Source: Glomus cerebriforme (lineage: Eukaryota > Glomeromycota > Glomeromycetes > Glomerales > Glomeraceae). From it: a stretch of 64,000 nucleotides of DNA. Within the stretch, counting starts at the first letter, position 1, and the number at the start of each line of letters is the position of its first letter. The notes below the pieces were generated by a model, which had not been told where the DNA came from, ran no database searches, and saw only the letters and a program-made list of their open reading frames with translations. The stretch is taken from positions 158,024-222,023 of the forward strand of contig QKYT01000025.1 of the NCBI GenBank assembly GCA_003550305.1, in the 5' to 3' direction. The translations under genes were made by a program, and so were the position numbers. Below, piece by piece: positions 35,201-48,123 of the stretch.

Positions 35201-38200
35201 ATTTCATAAAAACTACCTTCTACATAGGAAAGAGCAGCATCACTATATTTCTTCACTTTTTCAAAACACTTTCCTGCCTTGTGCCAAATCTCGGCTTTAC
35301 GATAACAATGTGCGGCAGGTTCAAACATTTTCCATTCAGCATAAACATCACCAGCTTCATCATACATACCAATATCCTATGTTTTGTAGATTTTATGTGA
35401 TTAAAAAAAAAATTCCTCATTAATATTAATCTGTTAAGAAAAAAAACAAATTACCTGATAACATGAAACTGCCCGAACCGGCCGGGAACACTTTTTGAAG
35501 GCCTGAGCAGCGCAAATGAAATTGGACTTTATAGTAATTTCATCAGAATCATTTACAGAAGCTCTAGCAATCTGCTGAAGATGGTATGCATTGGCTATTT
35601 TGTGGCACTCTTCATTCCCACTTTTTTCGAAACAGAAAATAGCCTAAAAGTAATTTTATTTTATATATTTAGCTCATTGTATCATACATAATGATTAAAA
35701 AGTGATTACCTGTTCGTACTGCTGATGCTCAAAAAACTTTCTTCCTCGTCTATACCACTCATGTGAGCTGCTCTTTTTAGCTAAGGTGGGGAGAGAGCTT
35801 ATTTCGTTCATATTTTGGATTACTTTAACCAACCCGTGATGGTTCCAGTATGTTCGGATCGGCTTACTCCACTCTGTATTTTTATCAAATATCCAGATAT
35901 GCTGTCGAGCCCTAGTCACCGCAACATAGAGATGCTTGAGCTCTGAAGAAAGGATGTAATGCTTCTCATGAGAAAAGGTTTGTACTCCTTTAGAATGATC
36001 ATCCAAAGCAGAGAGAATTACTCGCCACTAAAAATATGTACCGAATGTACGTACAAGCATTATTCAATAAGTAGTATTGTGATTTGAAACAAAGTGTATA
36101 ACATTATACCTTTGAACGTGCGGGAGAATCGGTAAAGAAATCGTACAACAGCACATCATTAAATTCCATGCCCTTGGCCTCAAACACTGTCATCACCAAT
36201 CCAACTTTGCCGATGAGTTTTTTCACCCGTTTTTTAGCTGCATCATTACGCACAATAATGACCTGCTCAGCACCAAATTCAACATAACTGGCGTGTTCAC
36301 CAACAGAAAAAATATTGTAATGGAAAGTTTCAGCCTGAAATTCTTCAAACATTATGGGCAATGGACCACCAATCTCACCACGTTCGCGTGATAATCGGTC
36401 AATGGAATTAGGAAAAAAGTGCCAGATGAGATCAATCACTGATGAAGCAAGCCGAAGGATTCCATTGTGAGAACGGTAATTGACATTCAGTTCGAATTGT
36501 TTTGGTTTCATGCTGCACAAATTGTAATTGATTTTGGTCCGATTGAGTTCCCATTGATATATCAAGGAACGTATGTCTATATTAAATATACATAAAAAAA
36601 AAATAAAGTATTATTCCATATGTGAAGGTAGATAGATCATTATTTTTATAACTCTGCTATAAATTTAAGAAAATTGCTAAATATCACTATCACCGTAGGT
36701 GATTGTCACCGCACCAGCATCAGGGTGGAATTTCGGGCAGAATTAAAAATGGAATGAAACCGTTTGCCCAAAATTCCATTCTAATGCTGGTGAGGTGATC
36801 ATCACCTACGGTGACATTCAGCAATACCCTAAATTTAAATATATTGTTATAAATCGAATATTTCATACCCTGAAATCGAAATGATGATCCTTGTGCAATA
36901 CATTGTGCTGTATCCCCAGCGAAAAAAATACTATCGGCACGATCAAAGATCTTCAATATGAGCGCAAAATCCACAATATGGTTATCTTGGCATTCATCAA
37001 TATATACTTCATGAATATGTGGGCCACCAAGTGGTTTTGTTTTAGCACAACGTAAGATTGCTAACGTCCTGCAAAAGGGATTACGAATAAAGTTTAACTT
37101 AAAATTAACTTTATAACTAAATAATTATGTGTTATTCAGATCTTACCGATCTATTGAATCATAATCCCCATTTCGTGCCTTCATCTTTTCATATTGCTGG
37201 AATAAATCATAAATTTGATCCCGATTATGACAGAATGCTGGGTACTTCTTAGTGCTAATAGCCCGATAATCCTCTTTTGATAAGTAATCCACCTCGGGAT
37301 TCAAACCCTTTAAGGAATTTTGAGAAAGTAAGTTTAAAAATAAAGTAAACATTCCGAAATATAGGATTATACATACTTTGATAACAGAGAACTCAGAGTA
37401 GACTAGCTCACAATCCAATTTCTGTCTATGATAATCACTGAAATGTTTCCAATACCTTTCCTGAAAGATCTTGTAATTAACAAAGTATGCCCATGATGCA
37501 TTTATTTTGTTAAAAAAATATGATCCTTGGAAAATTTCCTCCTTCTTATTGTCATGTACATTATAGTCTGTGTTAAGCTTTTGTTGTGTAGTCAGTTTCT
37601 TAGTATCAATACCATAAGTTCCCTGAAGCATTTGGGAAAGCTTTTTATAGGTAATAAACAATGGGAAGTGTTTGTCTGTTAAGTGATGGAATGAGTTTGG
37701 AATGTCACCCAACTCCTCCTCTTCATCATCTTCTTCGAGCATTGTATTATCATCCATATCGATTTCGCTGCTTTTTTCCTCGTCTTTTTTTCTAACATAC
37801 TCATGAACCTGTTCCAATGACATCTTTCTCCCGGCAAGTATTGCTGATTCTTGCAATTGGTTAAAATATTCTTTTACTCGGAGACATAATTTATAGCTCA
37901 CCGTAATGAATATCTGTCTTTTGTGGTTGTCATGCAAGGATGATGTCCTATTATTTAGGTACGAAGCAATCTGTCTAAACAAAATACATGTTGTCTTGCC
38001 GGTTCCTGGCGAAAAAAAAATAAATGATATGTTTTTTTTATAGTTACAGTAACAAACTAGATTACCAACCTGATCTACCAATGATGATTGCGGATGTAGG
38101 ATTGTTAATGATCTCGTACTCAATCTTGGATACCTGAAAAGTGAAGTTCAAACCTCCCATGACGAGTGACTTAAATAAGTTCTGCAAAAAAAAAATTATT

Positions 38201-39853
38201 AATAATAATTGTTAAAATATGTCTGAGTTTAAATCTTTATAAATGTATTTACCTTTGATAAGGGAATAAACTTATTTGTAACAAGCATTTTATGAACCTC
38301 TAACAGTTTCTCGTCATCTATTTGAGGGCCGTACTCCATTGATTTTGTTTCCTCGTCTTCAAAAATCTTTGGTAAAATAATGTCTTCATCTTGTTCAATT
38401 GTACACCGATGAATGTGGTTGGTAGTATAAACTCGACGAACCATTTCAAGATTTTCTAATGTCTCACGGATCCGTTCCTGACTGGCTGTAACTGCCCAAA
38501 TCTTTACAAGTTGTGTTAGCAAGTAGCTACGAATCGAGAATCCATAGTCAACTTGCCAAAGAATCTTGAGTCCACCATCATCAGGAAGTTCTATTTCATA
38601 AACAGGAATGGCATGAGATAATGCAATATGTCGGAATCCATACTTGTCCCACGCTCCAGATGATAGCAGTCCAAGTTTTTTCATAACTGCATCAGTTGTA
38701 AGAGGTGACTCTAACTTCCGCATATCTTTAATCACATCTTCACTAAGTAGGATATCCCATGGCCCAAGCCTATCCTTATCATCAAATTCAAATGGAAGGT
38801 CAAAAAGGCGTTCTGGTCTTCCAACATTCATTAACTCTTTTCCTGCCATAAGTGAAGAGTATTTATCAGGTGAAAAGCAAATGAGGGCTTGTTCATGACA
38901 ATTTGCACAAGGTAAGAGTTCCATCAAATCCTAAGTTAGATTGTAAATTTACCAATATATTCTCTTAAAAAAAAAAAAAATCAGAAGAGGCACTAAATCA
39001 TGAAGATGTTTACCTGGAATGAATCTATTTTCTTTTGTTCAAGAACTTGCAAAAAGTTTGGCAAATCTGATGTCTTTTGTGGAACTGCTACTCCTAATAT
39101 GGATAAGGATTCCAGGTTGTTGTAAGAGTTAATGATGGTTCGCAGAGCACGTTCTGCACTTTGGTCTCTTTTCAAAGTTTCCAACAATGCAGTGGAGGAA
39201 TTGTATACGGAAAAGCCCTCTGAAACTTCTTTATGCTCAGAACATTCCTCCAAGAGAGCTCCAACTATGTTCACCGCTTTGAGCAGATCTTTCCGCTCAA
39301 ACTGATTAATCATTTTGAAGTCGAACAATATGCGATTGATACAATGATGGCCGGAAGGTCCTGATACCAAAACTTCCAGAACATTATCTGTGTCCAAGAT
39401 CGTGCAAAAGACGATTTTAATCGTCTCGAAGGCCAGCTTAAGTTTATCATTATATTTACTACCAGTTTTATCAACCCACCAGAGGAGTTCGATACAGTTG
39501 TGAAGAAGCTCTCCAAAGCTGGGAATATCAGAATGGTGAAGGTTCTTTATAATGACATTGGTGATTAGCAGCGAGATGAATTGAGGAAGCGTGGTATTCC
39601 ATCTTGCTCGCAAATCGATGTTTCGAATGGCCCCAGAATTTTTATCATATATATGAGAAATGAAAGTTTGAAGAGTTGGGAGATAGGTTTCGGGAGAATA
39701 GTCCAGAATTTGCAATAACTCATCAAAGAACTTTTCTAAGTCTGGTCTTGATGCATTGAGACATTGCACTAGCAGATCATCCTGTTTTTGCCGATAATCA
39801 TTCTGAGAACCTGAGAGGTTTTCCAGAAGTTTAATTAGACAATTTTCATCCAT
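32239..39853 (-). CDS. TRANK1-like UvrD-type SF1 helicase/ATPase with TPR-like region (paralogue A)
   Basis: Twelve exons on the complement: 39853-39014, 38930-38253, 38181-38070, 38005-37377, 37307-37147, 37068-36869, 36576-36110, 36027-35710, 35643-35455, 35376-35180, 35097-32482, 32410-32239. Phases agree at every junction and give 2192 residues. Helical N-terminal domain (1-280); region with FEFDDKDRLGPWDILLSE (from about 281); Walker A GRSGTGKTT (541-549); an acidic insert; motif II DECQ (831-834) followed by AGDTAQCIA; motif IV NYRSHNG; motif V MTVFEAKGMEFND; motif VI LYVAVTRARQ (about 1062-1071). TPR-like helices follow (GDVYAEWKMFEPAAHCYRKA), then a long helical C-terminal region. All ATPase motifs are intact. 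The layout resembles animal TRANK1 and related fungal P-loop NTPases, large intracellular proteins of unknown role. Only one donor is slightly unusual (GTTGGT, exon 3). An in-frame minisatellite lies in exon 11 and a fold-back element in intron 6. Confidence 0.9.
33650..33829 (-). repeat. In-frame 36-bp minisatellite inside helicase exon 11
   Basis: Five tandem 36-bp units encode a 12-residue repeat of the form TISHPENLPIGN with small variations (HLENLPIGD, HPENFPIGK, HPENLPIGN twice, RLENLPIGF). The frame is kept, so copy-number change would not disrupt the protein. The second helicase paralogue is cut off before the corresponding region. Confidence 0.85.
36690..36814. mobile_element. Fold-back MITE-like insertion in helicase intron 6
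   Basis: The arms 36690-36720 and 36784-36814 are inverted copies of about 31 bp with few differences (TCACCGTAGGTGAT at the outer end, CACCAGCAT at the inner end). Further inward, GGAATTTCGGGCA and its near complement pair again, so almost the whole 125 bp can fold on itself. It lies within intron 6 (36868-36577). The matching intron of the paralogue is only 75 nt. No clear target duplication was found. Confidence 0.75.
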
Positions 39854-42800
39854 CAGTATCTCTCCTTTTTCTATATCATTGAATACATATAATGCACAAG
39901 TAGTTATTTATTTAAGAGACAATATCTTTTGAAAACTTTTTTTTATTGTTTATTTACCGTATAAGCACTACTTTATTTTATAGTATATTCTTTTCCTGAA
40001 TAAAAAAAACAAGTATACGATATATTAAGTACTCTACTACAAAGTATAATGAAAATGATTTTAATGATGTGTTATAGAAGAATAAGAAAAATTCGAATTT
40101 CAAAAATTACGAGAAAGAATTGTCTCGTGGGAAAAAAAAACAATCGTAACCATACGCATATATATAGAGTTTTCCCGGCGCAGTGACGATCTTTACAAGC
40201 CATATTTGAACGATAAATCATTTGTTCATTTTTCATTGATTTTACAAATTTCCGCGAAGGAATTATGTTTTAAAACAAAAAAAAAAAATCATAGATCCAA
40301 AAATCTCAACCACCAGTAAAAACTACATTGAAAAATACTACAAGTTCAGGCGTACCTCTAGATTATCAGTAATTAAACTACTGAATTTTTTGTTGCACAT
40401 CAAAAACTATATAAATGCACAGTAATAAAAATGATGTGAATATTAATAATAAAAGAATTTTCTTGTGATTCACGATGTTAGAAAATTTTTAGAAAAATAC
40501 TTTTTATCACTTTTTAATCCACAACATACTGAATTATGAAAATACCAACGAGAATTCTTAAGATGTAAATAATGTTCGTTTTTTTTGAAGACATACACTA
40601 AATCGATAATGTTATAATATTGTGATTAATATGTTGTAAAAACTATAATATCTAAATAATTGATTATCTGTTATTTTGATTATTGAAATTTTCGGCTTCA
40701 CGCGACGCGTAAAAGTATAAACTCATCACGTTTAATTTATTAAATTACTTATTTTAACCTTTTTGTTTGTTAAATTATTTTTATTTAGTTAAAAAAGGTA
40801 AATATTTATACCTGAGTGGACAAATGAGCAAATATTTTTCCTTCCATACCTGAGTGAATATTTTGACCCTCATACACGCATACCTGAGCATTTGAGCAAG
40901 CAAATGAGCAAATATTTTTTCCATGATTTTTGACCCTAATACATGCATACCAAAGCAAATGAGCAAATGAGCAAATATTTTCCATGTCTGAGTGAGTGTT
41001 TTGCTACAGTAGTAAATGATGATATATCAATATCTGATACCACTAAATTTTCATGTCTGAATGAGTGATTTGCATACACGCATACGACTGAGCAACCTAA
41101 TCATGCCTGACTTTCAAATTTGATTTGAATTTAACCTGGAATAGAATTTTTTGGAAATTATAGTTTTGGGGACGTGTTTAAAATAATATTATAAGGAAAT
41201 TAACCTATAGAAACGTTTATATTAATATTCCCTTCAATTTATTTTAGGAAATTTTGTATGACTATCTGACTTTCTTGAAGGTCAATGCTTGGAAAACGTG
41301 ATTGCGACCTCACTTATGAATCAATGGTCAAGACGATCCTGAAATTTGGAGGTTTACTGTTTATTTAGTGCGTATTAAGCAAATAAAAGCTTACTTTAAA
41401 TGTATCAAATTTTATTTTATCTGTATTAATAAAGTTACAAGTAAAAAAAGCAAATGTGTTGATTCAATGTTTATGTTATTAAATAATATATATAATACGA
41501 TTAAAAATATTGAAAATACTAAATTTATTCATTTGTTTTTTTATCACAAAATTACTATTTATTCTGTCAAGTTATTTATTTTTTTAATTAGGTCACATAT
41601 AACTGTTAACTGATGAATAAATCGGGTTTATGTAGCAAATGTTTTATAAAAGGGATTCAAAATTGTTCGGATATTCCAAAGGTATTCAGTAACGTAAGAT
41701 ATATTCCAATTTTAAATTTGATATAAAATACTCGTAATAGGAAAAACAAAGGTTTATATCCTTTATCCGTTAGTGAGAATTGATGATTTTTTAATCTCAC
41801 TGATATAATAAATAAAAATGGATTTATAAAGTTGGATGAATAAATTTTTATTGAATTTACTGAATGTTTTAGGTCTGATTGTTAATAATTTTTGGTTCCA
41901 ATTTTTTTTCATTAATTTTTGTGTATACTGTATATTACCTAAAAATATAGAAATTATCTGTCTAATCTTAAATGGTAGTTTTTATCTAAATAGCTTGGTT
42001 TTGACTTTGGAACATAGTTAAATTTCGGACAAAGTCAAATTTGTGACATGATTAAAACATTGTTACTGGAATTTTAGATTGTAGTTAGAAATATAAATAT
42101 GATTATGATTAAAAGTTTTTTTTTTTTTTTTATATTTGGGATCTCTTTTTTTTTATGTATTCAATGGTCTGGTAATTTCTTTAATAAAAATTTAATTTTT
42201 AAAGCTTATGAGCTTTATGGTTAATGAAGTTTTCATTATTTCTTCACATCTTAACGCAAAAAATATGGGTTTTAAGTCTATTTTTTTAAAAAATCTTTCA
42301 AAGTCAATTTTTTGATATAACCATTATGAATTTATTACTTGTCACTGTACTTGTTTTTATTAATAAAAAAACATTTTCAACAAAAATAGATTAAAGTATA
42401 AAATATAAGTGATATTTATTATTCAATAAATTTTATTGTTTTTATTATTCTCTCTAAAAGTTCATAAATCTAAATATTTTGGTTATGCAAAGTCCAAATC
42501 TAAATTTATAAAATTTAAAAGAACAAATTCCTAAAGAATCATTCAATAAAGAAGTAATAATAATTAAGAATGAAAAAGTAAAAAGTATATGGTGCAGGAG
42601 TATATCGAACCATTTTTTAAAAAAATGCGCCTATAATTTTATGATATCAATTTTTTTTTTATTTCACTGTTTAATTTAATATTATAAAAATAGCATTAAT
42701 AATAATAAAGAATATATATTCTTAGAATTTTTTTTTTTTTTTAATTAATAAAGTTTTGAAACCCGAAATTTTTTAAAAAATAATAATGGGATAAAATTTT

Positions 42801-43205
42801 GATACTAAAAGTGGCTATAAAAATTAAAAATGAGCCATAAAATATGTTATTTACTCCAAAAAAAAAAAAAAATCCTGTTTCCGTTTATAGAAATTAAGAT
42901 GAGATCGATTATTTTTCATTGATCAAAACAACAAGCGACTTGTTGTATTACAACTTGTTTTTTAACAAGTTGATTGTTGTTTCTACAGCCACCATTTGTC
43001 TTCTACCGTACATCATATTAAAATTGGATAGATAACTGATTAGTGGCTGTGCCGCTGTGTAAAAATTAAAACTAGTTCGAGGCTTTATCAAATTGTAAAT
43101 AAAGCGAAATAATAAATTTCAAAAAATAAACAATCACTTAGCTTTTACTTTAAAATTCCGCGTACAATAAATAAATTTAAATTTAAATTCAAATAGTATA
43201 TACGA
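39854..43205. other. Intergenic region between helicase A and membrane-protein gene
   Basis: No supported gene. It contains the degenerate tandem repeat at 40800-41090 and long T runs near 42115-42150 and 42725-42745. Short frames at 41368-41613 and 41836-42021 are Phe/Ile/Asn-rich and unconvincing. Confidence 0.4.
40800..41090. repeat. Degenerate tandem repeat with GAGCAAATATTTT core
   Basis: Irregular copies share the pieces CATACCTGAGTG or CATGTCTGAGTG, CAAATGAGCAAATATTTT and TTTTTGACCCTCATACACGCATACC. At least four partial copies are present, spaced about 45-75 bp apart, suggesting an old, decaying tandem array. Confidence 0.6.
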
Positions 43206-45964
43206 ATGTGTTCGCAAAATTTTTACGTTAAAGTATTTGCACTGTTTATAATTATTTTATGTATATATCCATTATGTACAACAGCAGAATTAAGTTATAT
43301 TGAAAAAGAAGATTATGGACCAACAGTAATAACTCGTATGTGGGATTCAAAATCATATGAAGATGGTACAATGGTAATAAGAATAGTTAGAAAAAATGCG
43401 ATCAAGTCAATGCCAGATAGATCGTGTTTTTATGAAATTCTTTCTTTAAGACTCATCTATACTAACGGAACAGTTATTGAAAAAGATATTAAATTAGACA
43501 TTCAATCATTTAATTATTGCATTTTTTCAAATGATGGAATAATTGAGGAATATTTAAAATATTATTTAATTAGAAAGAATCAAATTTTAGTTACTTACTA
43601 TAATGCAACAGAACCTAATGACGTTTACTCATATGAACAATGGGGAATGATGATTAATTTTGATGGTAAAGTGTTGGACCGAACATCTTTTGGATTTGCA
43701 TTTATTGATAATACAACGCAAGAAATTATACCGAAAGCTCAAATACAAACTAATATTAATAAAGATAAAGGGTTTCTTAGAATTAATCTTATGAGAAATA
43801 CAGCAGATTTGGAATGGCAACAATATAGAATTGAATCTGCTAAGGGAACATTTACAAAGTTATCTTCTGGAACTTTGCCCTTTCCTTATCATTCTATTCA
43901 CTTGATGTCGACAGTTGATGAAGGTTACGCTGTTGTATTTGTAAATACGACAAATACTTATAATGCAACAAATCCATTATTGCCACAAAGTCAAATGTTT
44001 GCTATATTTATAGGTTATAATCAAAATTATTCAGCTACTTTTTTACTTTATCAGACTCAATTGCCAAATTTAACATTTATGTCGTTATTTTGTGACATTG
44101 ATCATGTGGGAGTTGGTCATTCTTGCCTCTTGTCAATAAAATCAATGGATAACGTGTTTTATATTAAAATAAACTTCTTATCATCTGGATCAGTTGTCTC
44201 AATTAATAATATGGACTTTCATGATATTCCAAAACTACCAAATGACGCTATTTGGAAAATAAAAATATTACGCTTTGGTGGTTATTTATTTACATTAAAT
44301 ACATTAACAAATGTAACAAAGATATCTATATCAAACGTGATATCTGCTTATTTATTTGCCGAAAACGGTACAAATTTTCTGGGGGAAGAACCTTTACAAA
44401 CAAATGTAAGGAGTGTATCTGAAATATTACCAAACAATACTTTTTTGATTGCTCGAAACGATACTGTCAACTCTTGGGGTTTTAATGCAATTAATTTACC
44501 TAAATTTACAGATAAAGATCAAGGTTATTTTAATACAAATATAGAATCAACTTTCCCTAAAATAGATGATTCTTTAATATATTCAGATATTGCAAATATT
44601 TCAATTGATTTTTATGATCAAGTAGATTTATCAGATGGTAGTTTATCAATATATTACCAAATGGGGGATCAAAAAAATTTACGTCAATTAACTTCTGGTA
44701 ATAGTTCACAATGTACATTAGATAATGATGATAAAAGAGTTATTGTAAAAATATTTAATTGTACTTTTAGTAATTCTGGTGGAGATTATTTCATCAAAAT
44801 TGATCCAAATTTTGTTAAAAATAGAGTTTATAAAGAACCTTTAATAGGTATTGGAGAAAATGTTTGGAAATTTACAATTAAAGATGAAAAAGTACCATAT
44901 AATTTTACTAGATCAACCTTTGGCTTACTTCGATTAACTATGGAAGGAACAAAAGAATTCGAAAATTCGTTAAATGATAAACAATTTTACAATCCTTTAT
45001 TAGATCAATTGGCTAATGCGGTTTTAATAACACGAGATCGTCTTGTTAAGAATAAATATCAAATTGATCCTAATTCAAATGAAAGACAACTTTTAATTTC
45101 TATAAAAATCGAAGAAACTAAAGATCAATATGAAAAAGATGTTGACTCTATAGTAAATGATATTAATAATTCAATTTTATTTAAAGAACAAACTCCTATT
45201 GGACAAAGTAATGTCACTCGAAATTTAGACTCTACATTCGGTTTTAAACCTGCTCGTAATTATTCAAAATCTATTAAATTACTGATAAATATTATTCTTA
45301 ATGTCCAATTCTAAACTTTTATTATTAAATTTTTAGCGGATTACTGGAAAGAATATAAATTTAAATTATTGGGTTTATTATTAGTTATAATATTCTTAAT
45401 TATTCTTTTCGGCCTTGCTCATATGAAAAATAAAAAGGTACTGTTAATTTAAAGAATGTAATTTAATATTTCAATGATTTCGTTAACTTCATTTTATTTT
45501 TATTAAACATTTAGGGTCGTAATATTGCCATTTTTCAACTTGCTTTGTTCATTTTTGATTTTGTATTGGATACACTTTTTATAAGTAAAAATGCTAATGA
45601 TATTCCAAAACTTTATATTCCAAGGTACTGTATATGATAGTATCTTATTTTTAAGAATATTTAATTAAAACTTTTCATTATTTGTGATTAACAGACAATT
45701 TTTTTTTTTTAAAAAAAAAAAATAGTTTAATATTCTATACACTTCCAATAGGATTAAATACAATATCAGCATTTTTGATAATAACAAAAGAAAATACAAA
45801 ACCAAAATTTAATCAATGGTTTACAGAAAACATTAAATTTACAAGCATATTTACAATATTGGCAGGAGCTGATGTTGAAATATTAAATATTTTACAATCA
45901 AATTTAGCAGGTTTTAAAATTTTTCAAGCACCCTTTTCTGAATCTGCTAATTCAAAAATATTTT
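43206..45964 (+). CDS. Large secreted/multipass membrane protein, clade family, truncated by assembly gap
   Basis: Exons 43206-45255, 45337-45437, 45515-45624 and 45726-45964 join in phase before the N gap cuts the gene. Residues 1-27 are a signal peptide (ALFIIILCIYPLC core). About 650 residues of extracellular sequence follow, with many N-glycosylation sequons and beta-rich composition, ending at the splice that restores FKPAPDYWKEY. Exon 2 encodes a membrane helix (LLGLLLVIIFLIILFGL) followed by a basic stop-transfer. Exon 3 begins GRNIAIFQLALFIFDF and exon 4 carries AGADVEILNILQSNLAGFK and more hydrophobic sequence. This matches my recollection of a multicopy Glomeromycotina surface-protein family of unknown function with a large ectodomain and several C-terminal helices. 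Reading through the first donor would give an early stop at 45314. The 3' end is not in the sequence. Confidence 0.82.
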
Positions 45965-46469
45965 NNNNNNNNNNNNNNNNNNNNNNNNNNNNNNNNNNNN
46001 NNNNNNNNNNNNNNNNNNNNNNNNNNNNNNNNNNNNNNNNNNNNNNNNNNNNNNNNNNNNNNNNNNNNNNNNNNNNNNNNNNNNNNNNNNNNNNNNNNNN
46101 NNNNNNNNNNNNNNNNNNNNNNNNNNNNNNNNNNNNNNNNNNNNNNNNNNNNNNNNNNNNNNNNNNNNNNNNNNNNNNNNNNNNNNNNNNNNNNNNNNNN
46201 NNNNNNNNNNNNNNNNNNNNNNNNNNNNNNNNNNNNNNNNNNNNNNNNNNNNNNNNNNNNNNNNNNNNNNNNNNNNNNNNNNNNNNNNNNNNNNNNNNNN
46301 NNNNNNNNNNNNNNNNNNNNNNNNNNNNNNNNNNNNNNNNNNNNNNNNNNNNNNNNNNNNNNNNNNNNNNNNNNNNNNNNNNNNNNNNNNNNNNNNNNNN
46401 NNNNNNNNNNNNNNNNNNNNNNNNNNNNNNNNNNNNNNNNNNNNNNNNNNNNNNNNNNNNNNNNNNNNN
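45965..46469. other. Assembly gap (505 N)
   Basis: Unknown bases. The gap removes the C-terminal exons of the upstream membrane-protein gene. No coding frame is recognisable on its right side. Confidence 0.98.
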
Positions 46470-47795
46470 TAAGTATATAATGATAAAATTTCAATCTAAA
46501 TGGTCCGTGTTTTTATGTTCCATGTAAATGGTGTAACATATTAATAGAATTTATTATCACAAATCACGGAAATTATTTGTTTATTTTTGCCGACCATGTA
46601 GATTCACGGAGACATGGAAATATTCGGATAAAATTTTATAGATACTTGACAAATCAAATATATACTTCCAAACTTATTATTAATTTTTAAAATACAACAT
46701 AACAATATTTTGACACTTTTTTTTTAAAAAAAAAACAGAGGTACTGTTTATTTGATATTTGAAGAATTGAAAGATGATAAAAGGACCTTTTCAGTTAATA
46801 AATGTATAATTATAATTTCTATTTTATGAAGACTCGAAGTATTTAAAGAAATTATTACTATTAAGTATTAAAAAACGCAATTAGTAAAAATACAAAAGTA
46901 ACTACTACCTCACTCGACATCTGAGACTGTTACTACCATAAATAATAGTAATTCTATCGGCCATTACAATGTAAACTTTTCTTTAAAAATCAAGCAACAA
47001 CAAAATCTTTTAATTTTCAGTCTCCCATAAATTTCTACCCTTCTTATACCATCTAAAATTTAGGACAATTCTGTTCCTCCTAGTTACGATTATGTGATCA
47101 TCCCCGAATAACGACAACAATGTATATGTGATCATCCCGAATATACGACAACAATGTATTAATGTTGATATTGTGGTGATAGCATTAATTCCTACTGGTT
47201 GCCGTATTATTCCAACCTTTTATTGGGCAGGTCTTCGACCGATACTGCTTTAAACTTTCAATAAACTAACATATGCTAGAATCAGTTGTCAGAATTACGC
47301 TTAATATTAAATCTATTATTAAAAAAAAAAGTAAAAAATTTAGCATTATACAAAGAATTATTTATTAATATTACGTAATTTAATCGATATAATAACTAAA
47401 TCCTAATTCATTCAGCCTCTCCTGGTAAAAAAAAAAAAAAAAATTGATAGATATTATCAAATATATAAAATTAATTATACGTATAAGTTAACAATCTGTC
47501 AAAGAAATTTTGGAATAAATTAAATAATTTATTATAAATGTAATTACATATTTTTTTTTTTTTTTAGTAAATTATAATCACCGTAAGAACAAATTATAGT
47601 AATGATATCGAAACTATTAAAATTACCAACCAGATTCAAGTTTTATAATGATGTAATAATAAAAAATAGCAACATTAATCAAAAAAACATGAAGATAAAA
47701 AATTATATTAATAATTAAAGCCAGTTAATATAAATTGTAAATAATTGTAACAATTTCTATATATAAAAAAATTTTAAGTACTACGGCCCTACCAA
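46470..47795. other. Intergenic with a short direct duplication
   Basis: No supported gene. At about 47091-47160 a 35-36 bp unit is repeated directly twice (TATGTGATCATCCC, then CGACAACAATGTAT). Otherwise AT-rich. Confidence 0.45.
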
Positions 47796-47943
47796 CTATT
47801 CAGCTTTTTCGGTATGACTTTTTAATAAATGCCGGAGGCCATCCCAATCGTATGCTCCTCCCTTCGCATAGTTCCACAACCAACCAGCTCTACCGTGAGA
47901 ATACGAATACGAATAGGGACAGGGATAAGGATAGGGGTAGGTA
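47796..47943 (-). pseudogene. Terminal-exon remnant of an unrecognised gene
   Basis: On the minus strand a frame runs from the edge of the adjacent MITE to a TAG at 47798-47796. It encodes a Tyr/Pro/Ser dipeptide run (YPYPYP, then SYSYSYS) followed by HGRAGWLWNYAKGGAYDWDG and a short charged tail ending KAE. The Trp/Gly/Tyr-rich segment looks like real protein, but no start or upstream exon is visible; the MITE directly abuts it. I do not recognise the family. Confidence 0.35.
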
Positions 47944-48123
47944 TGAAGCGTAGTTCTAATCAAAAATCTTGAAGTTATCCTGGGTGAATAGATTACCCAG
48001 GATTTTTGACAAGTTATATTCAGGGTACCTAACTACTACCCTGGATGTATCCAGAGTAAACCCGGGTAATACCTGATGCATCCAGGATAACTACCCAGGA
48101 TTTTTGATCGGAACGGCACTTCA
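47944..48123. mobile_element. 180-bp MITE with long imperfect terminal inverted repeats
   Basis: The left end begins TGAAGCGTAGTTCTAATC and the complement of the right end begins TGAAGTGCCGTTCCGATC. The arms then agree through ATCAAAAATC and a CCTGGGT/TATCCTGG block, about 42 bp in all with several mismatches. Both flanks carry TA (47942-47943 and 48124-48125), consistent with a Tc1/mariner-like target duplication. The centre repeats the CCTGGAT/CCCAGG motifs. Confidence 0.65.

Noticed and set aside
45256..45314. Reading through to a stop at 45314 as the C-terminus of the membrane protein
   Set aside because: A GTAATT donor at 45256 and acceptor at 45336 join in phase to a membrane helix that the family has, so the stop lies in an intron.
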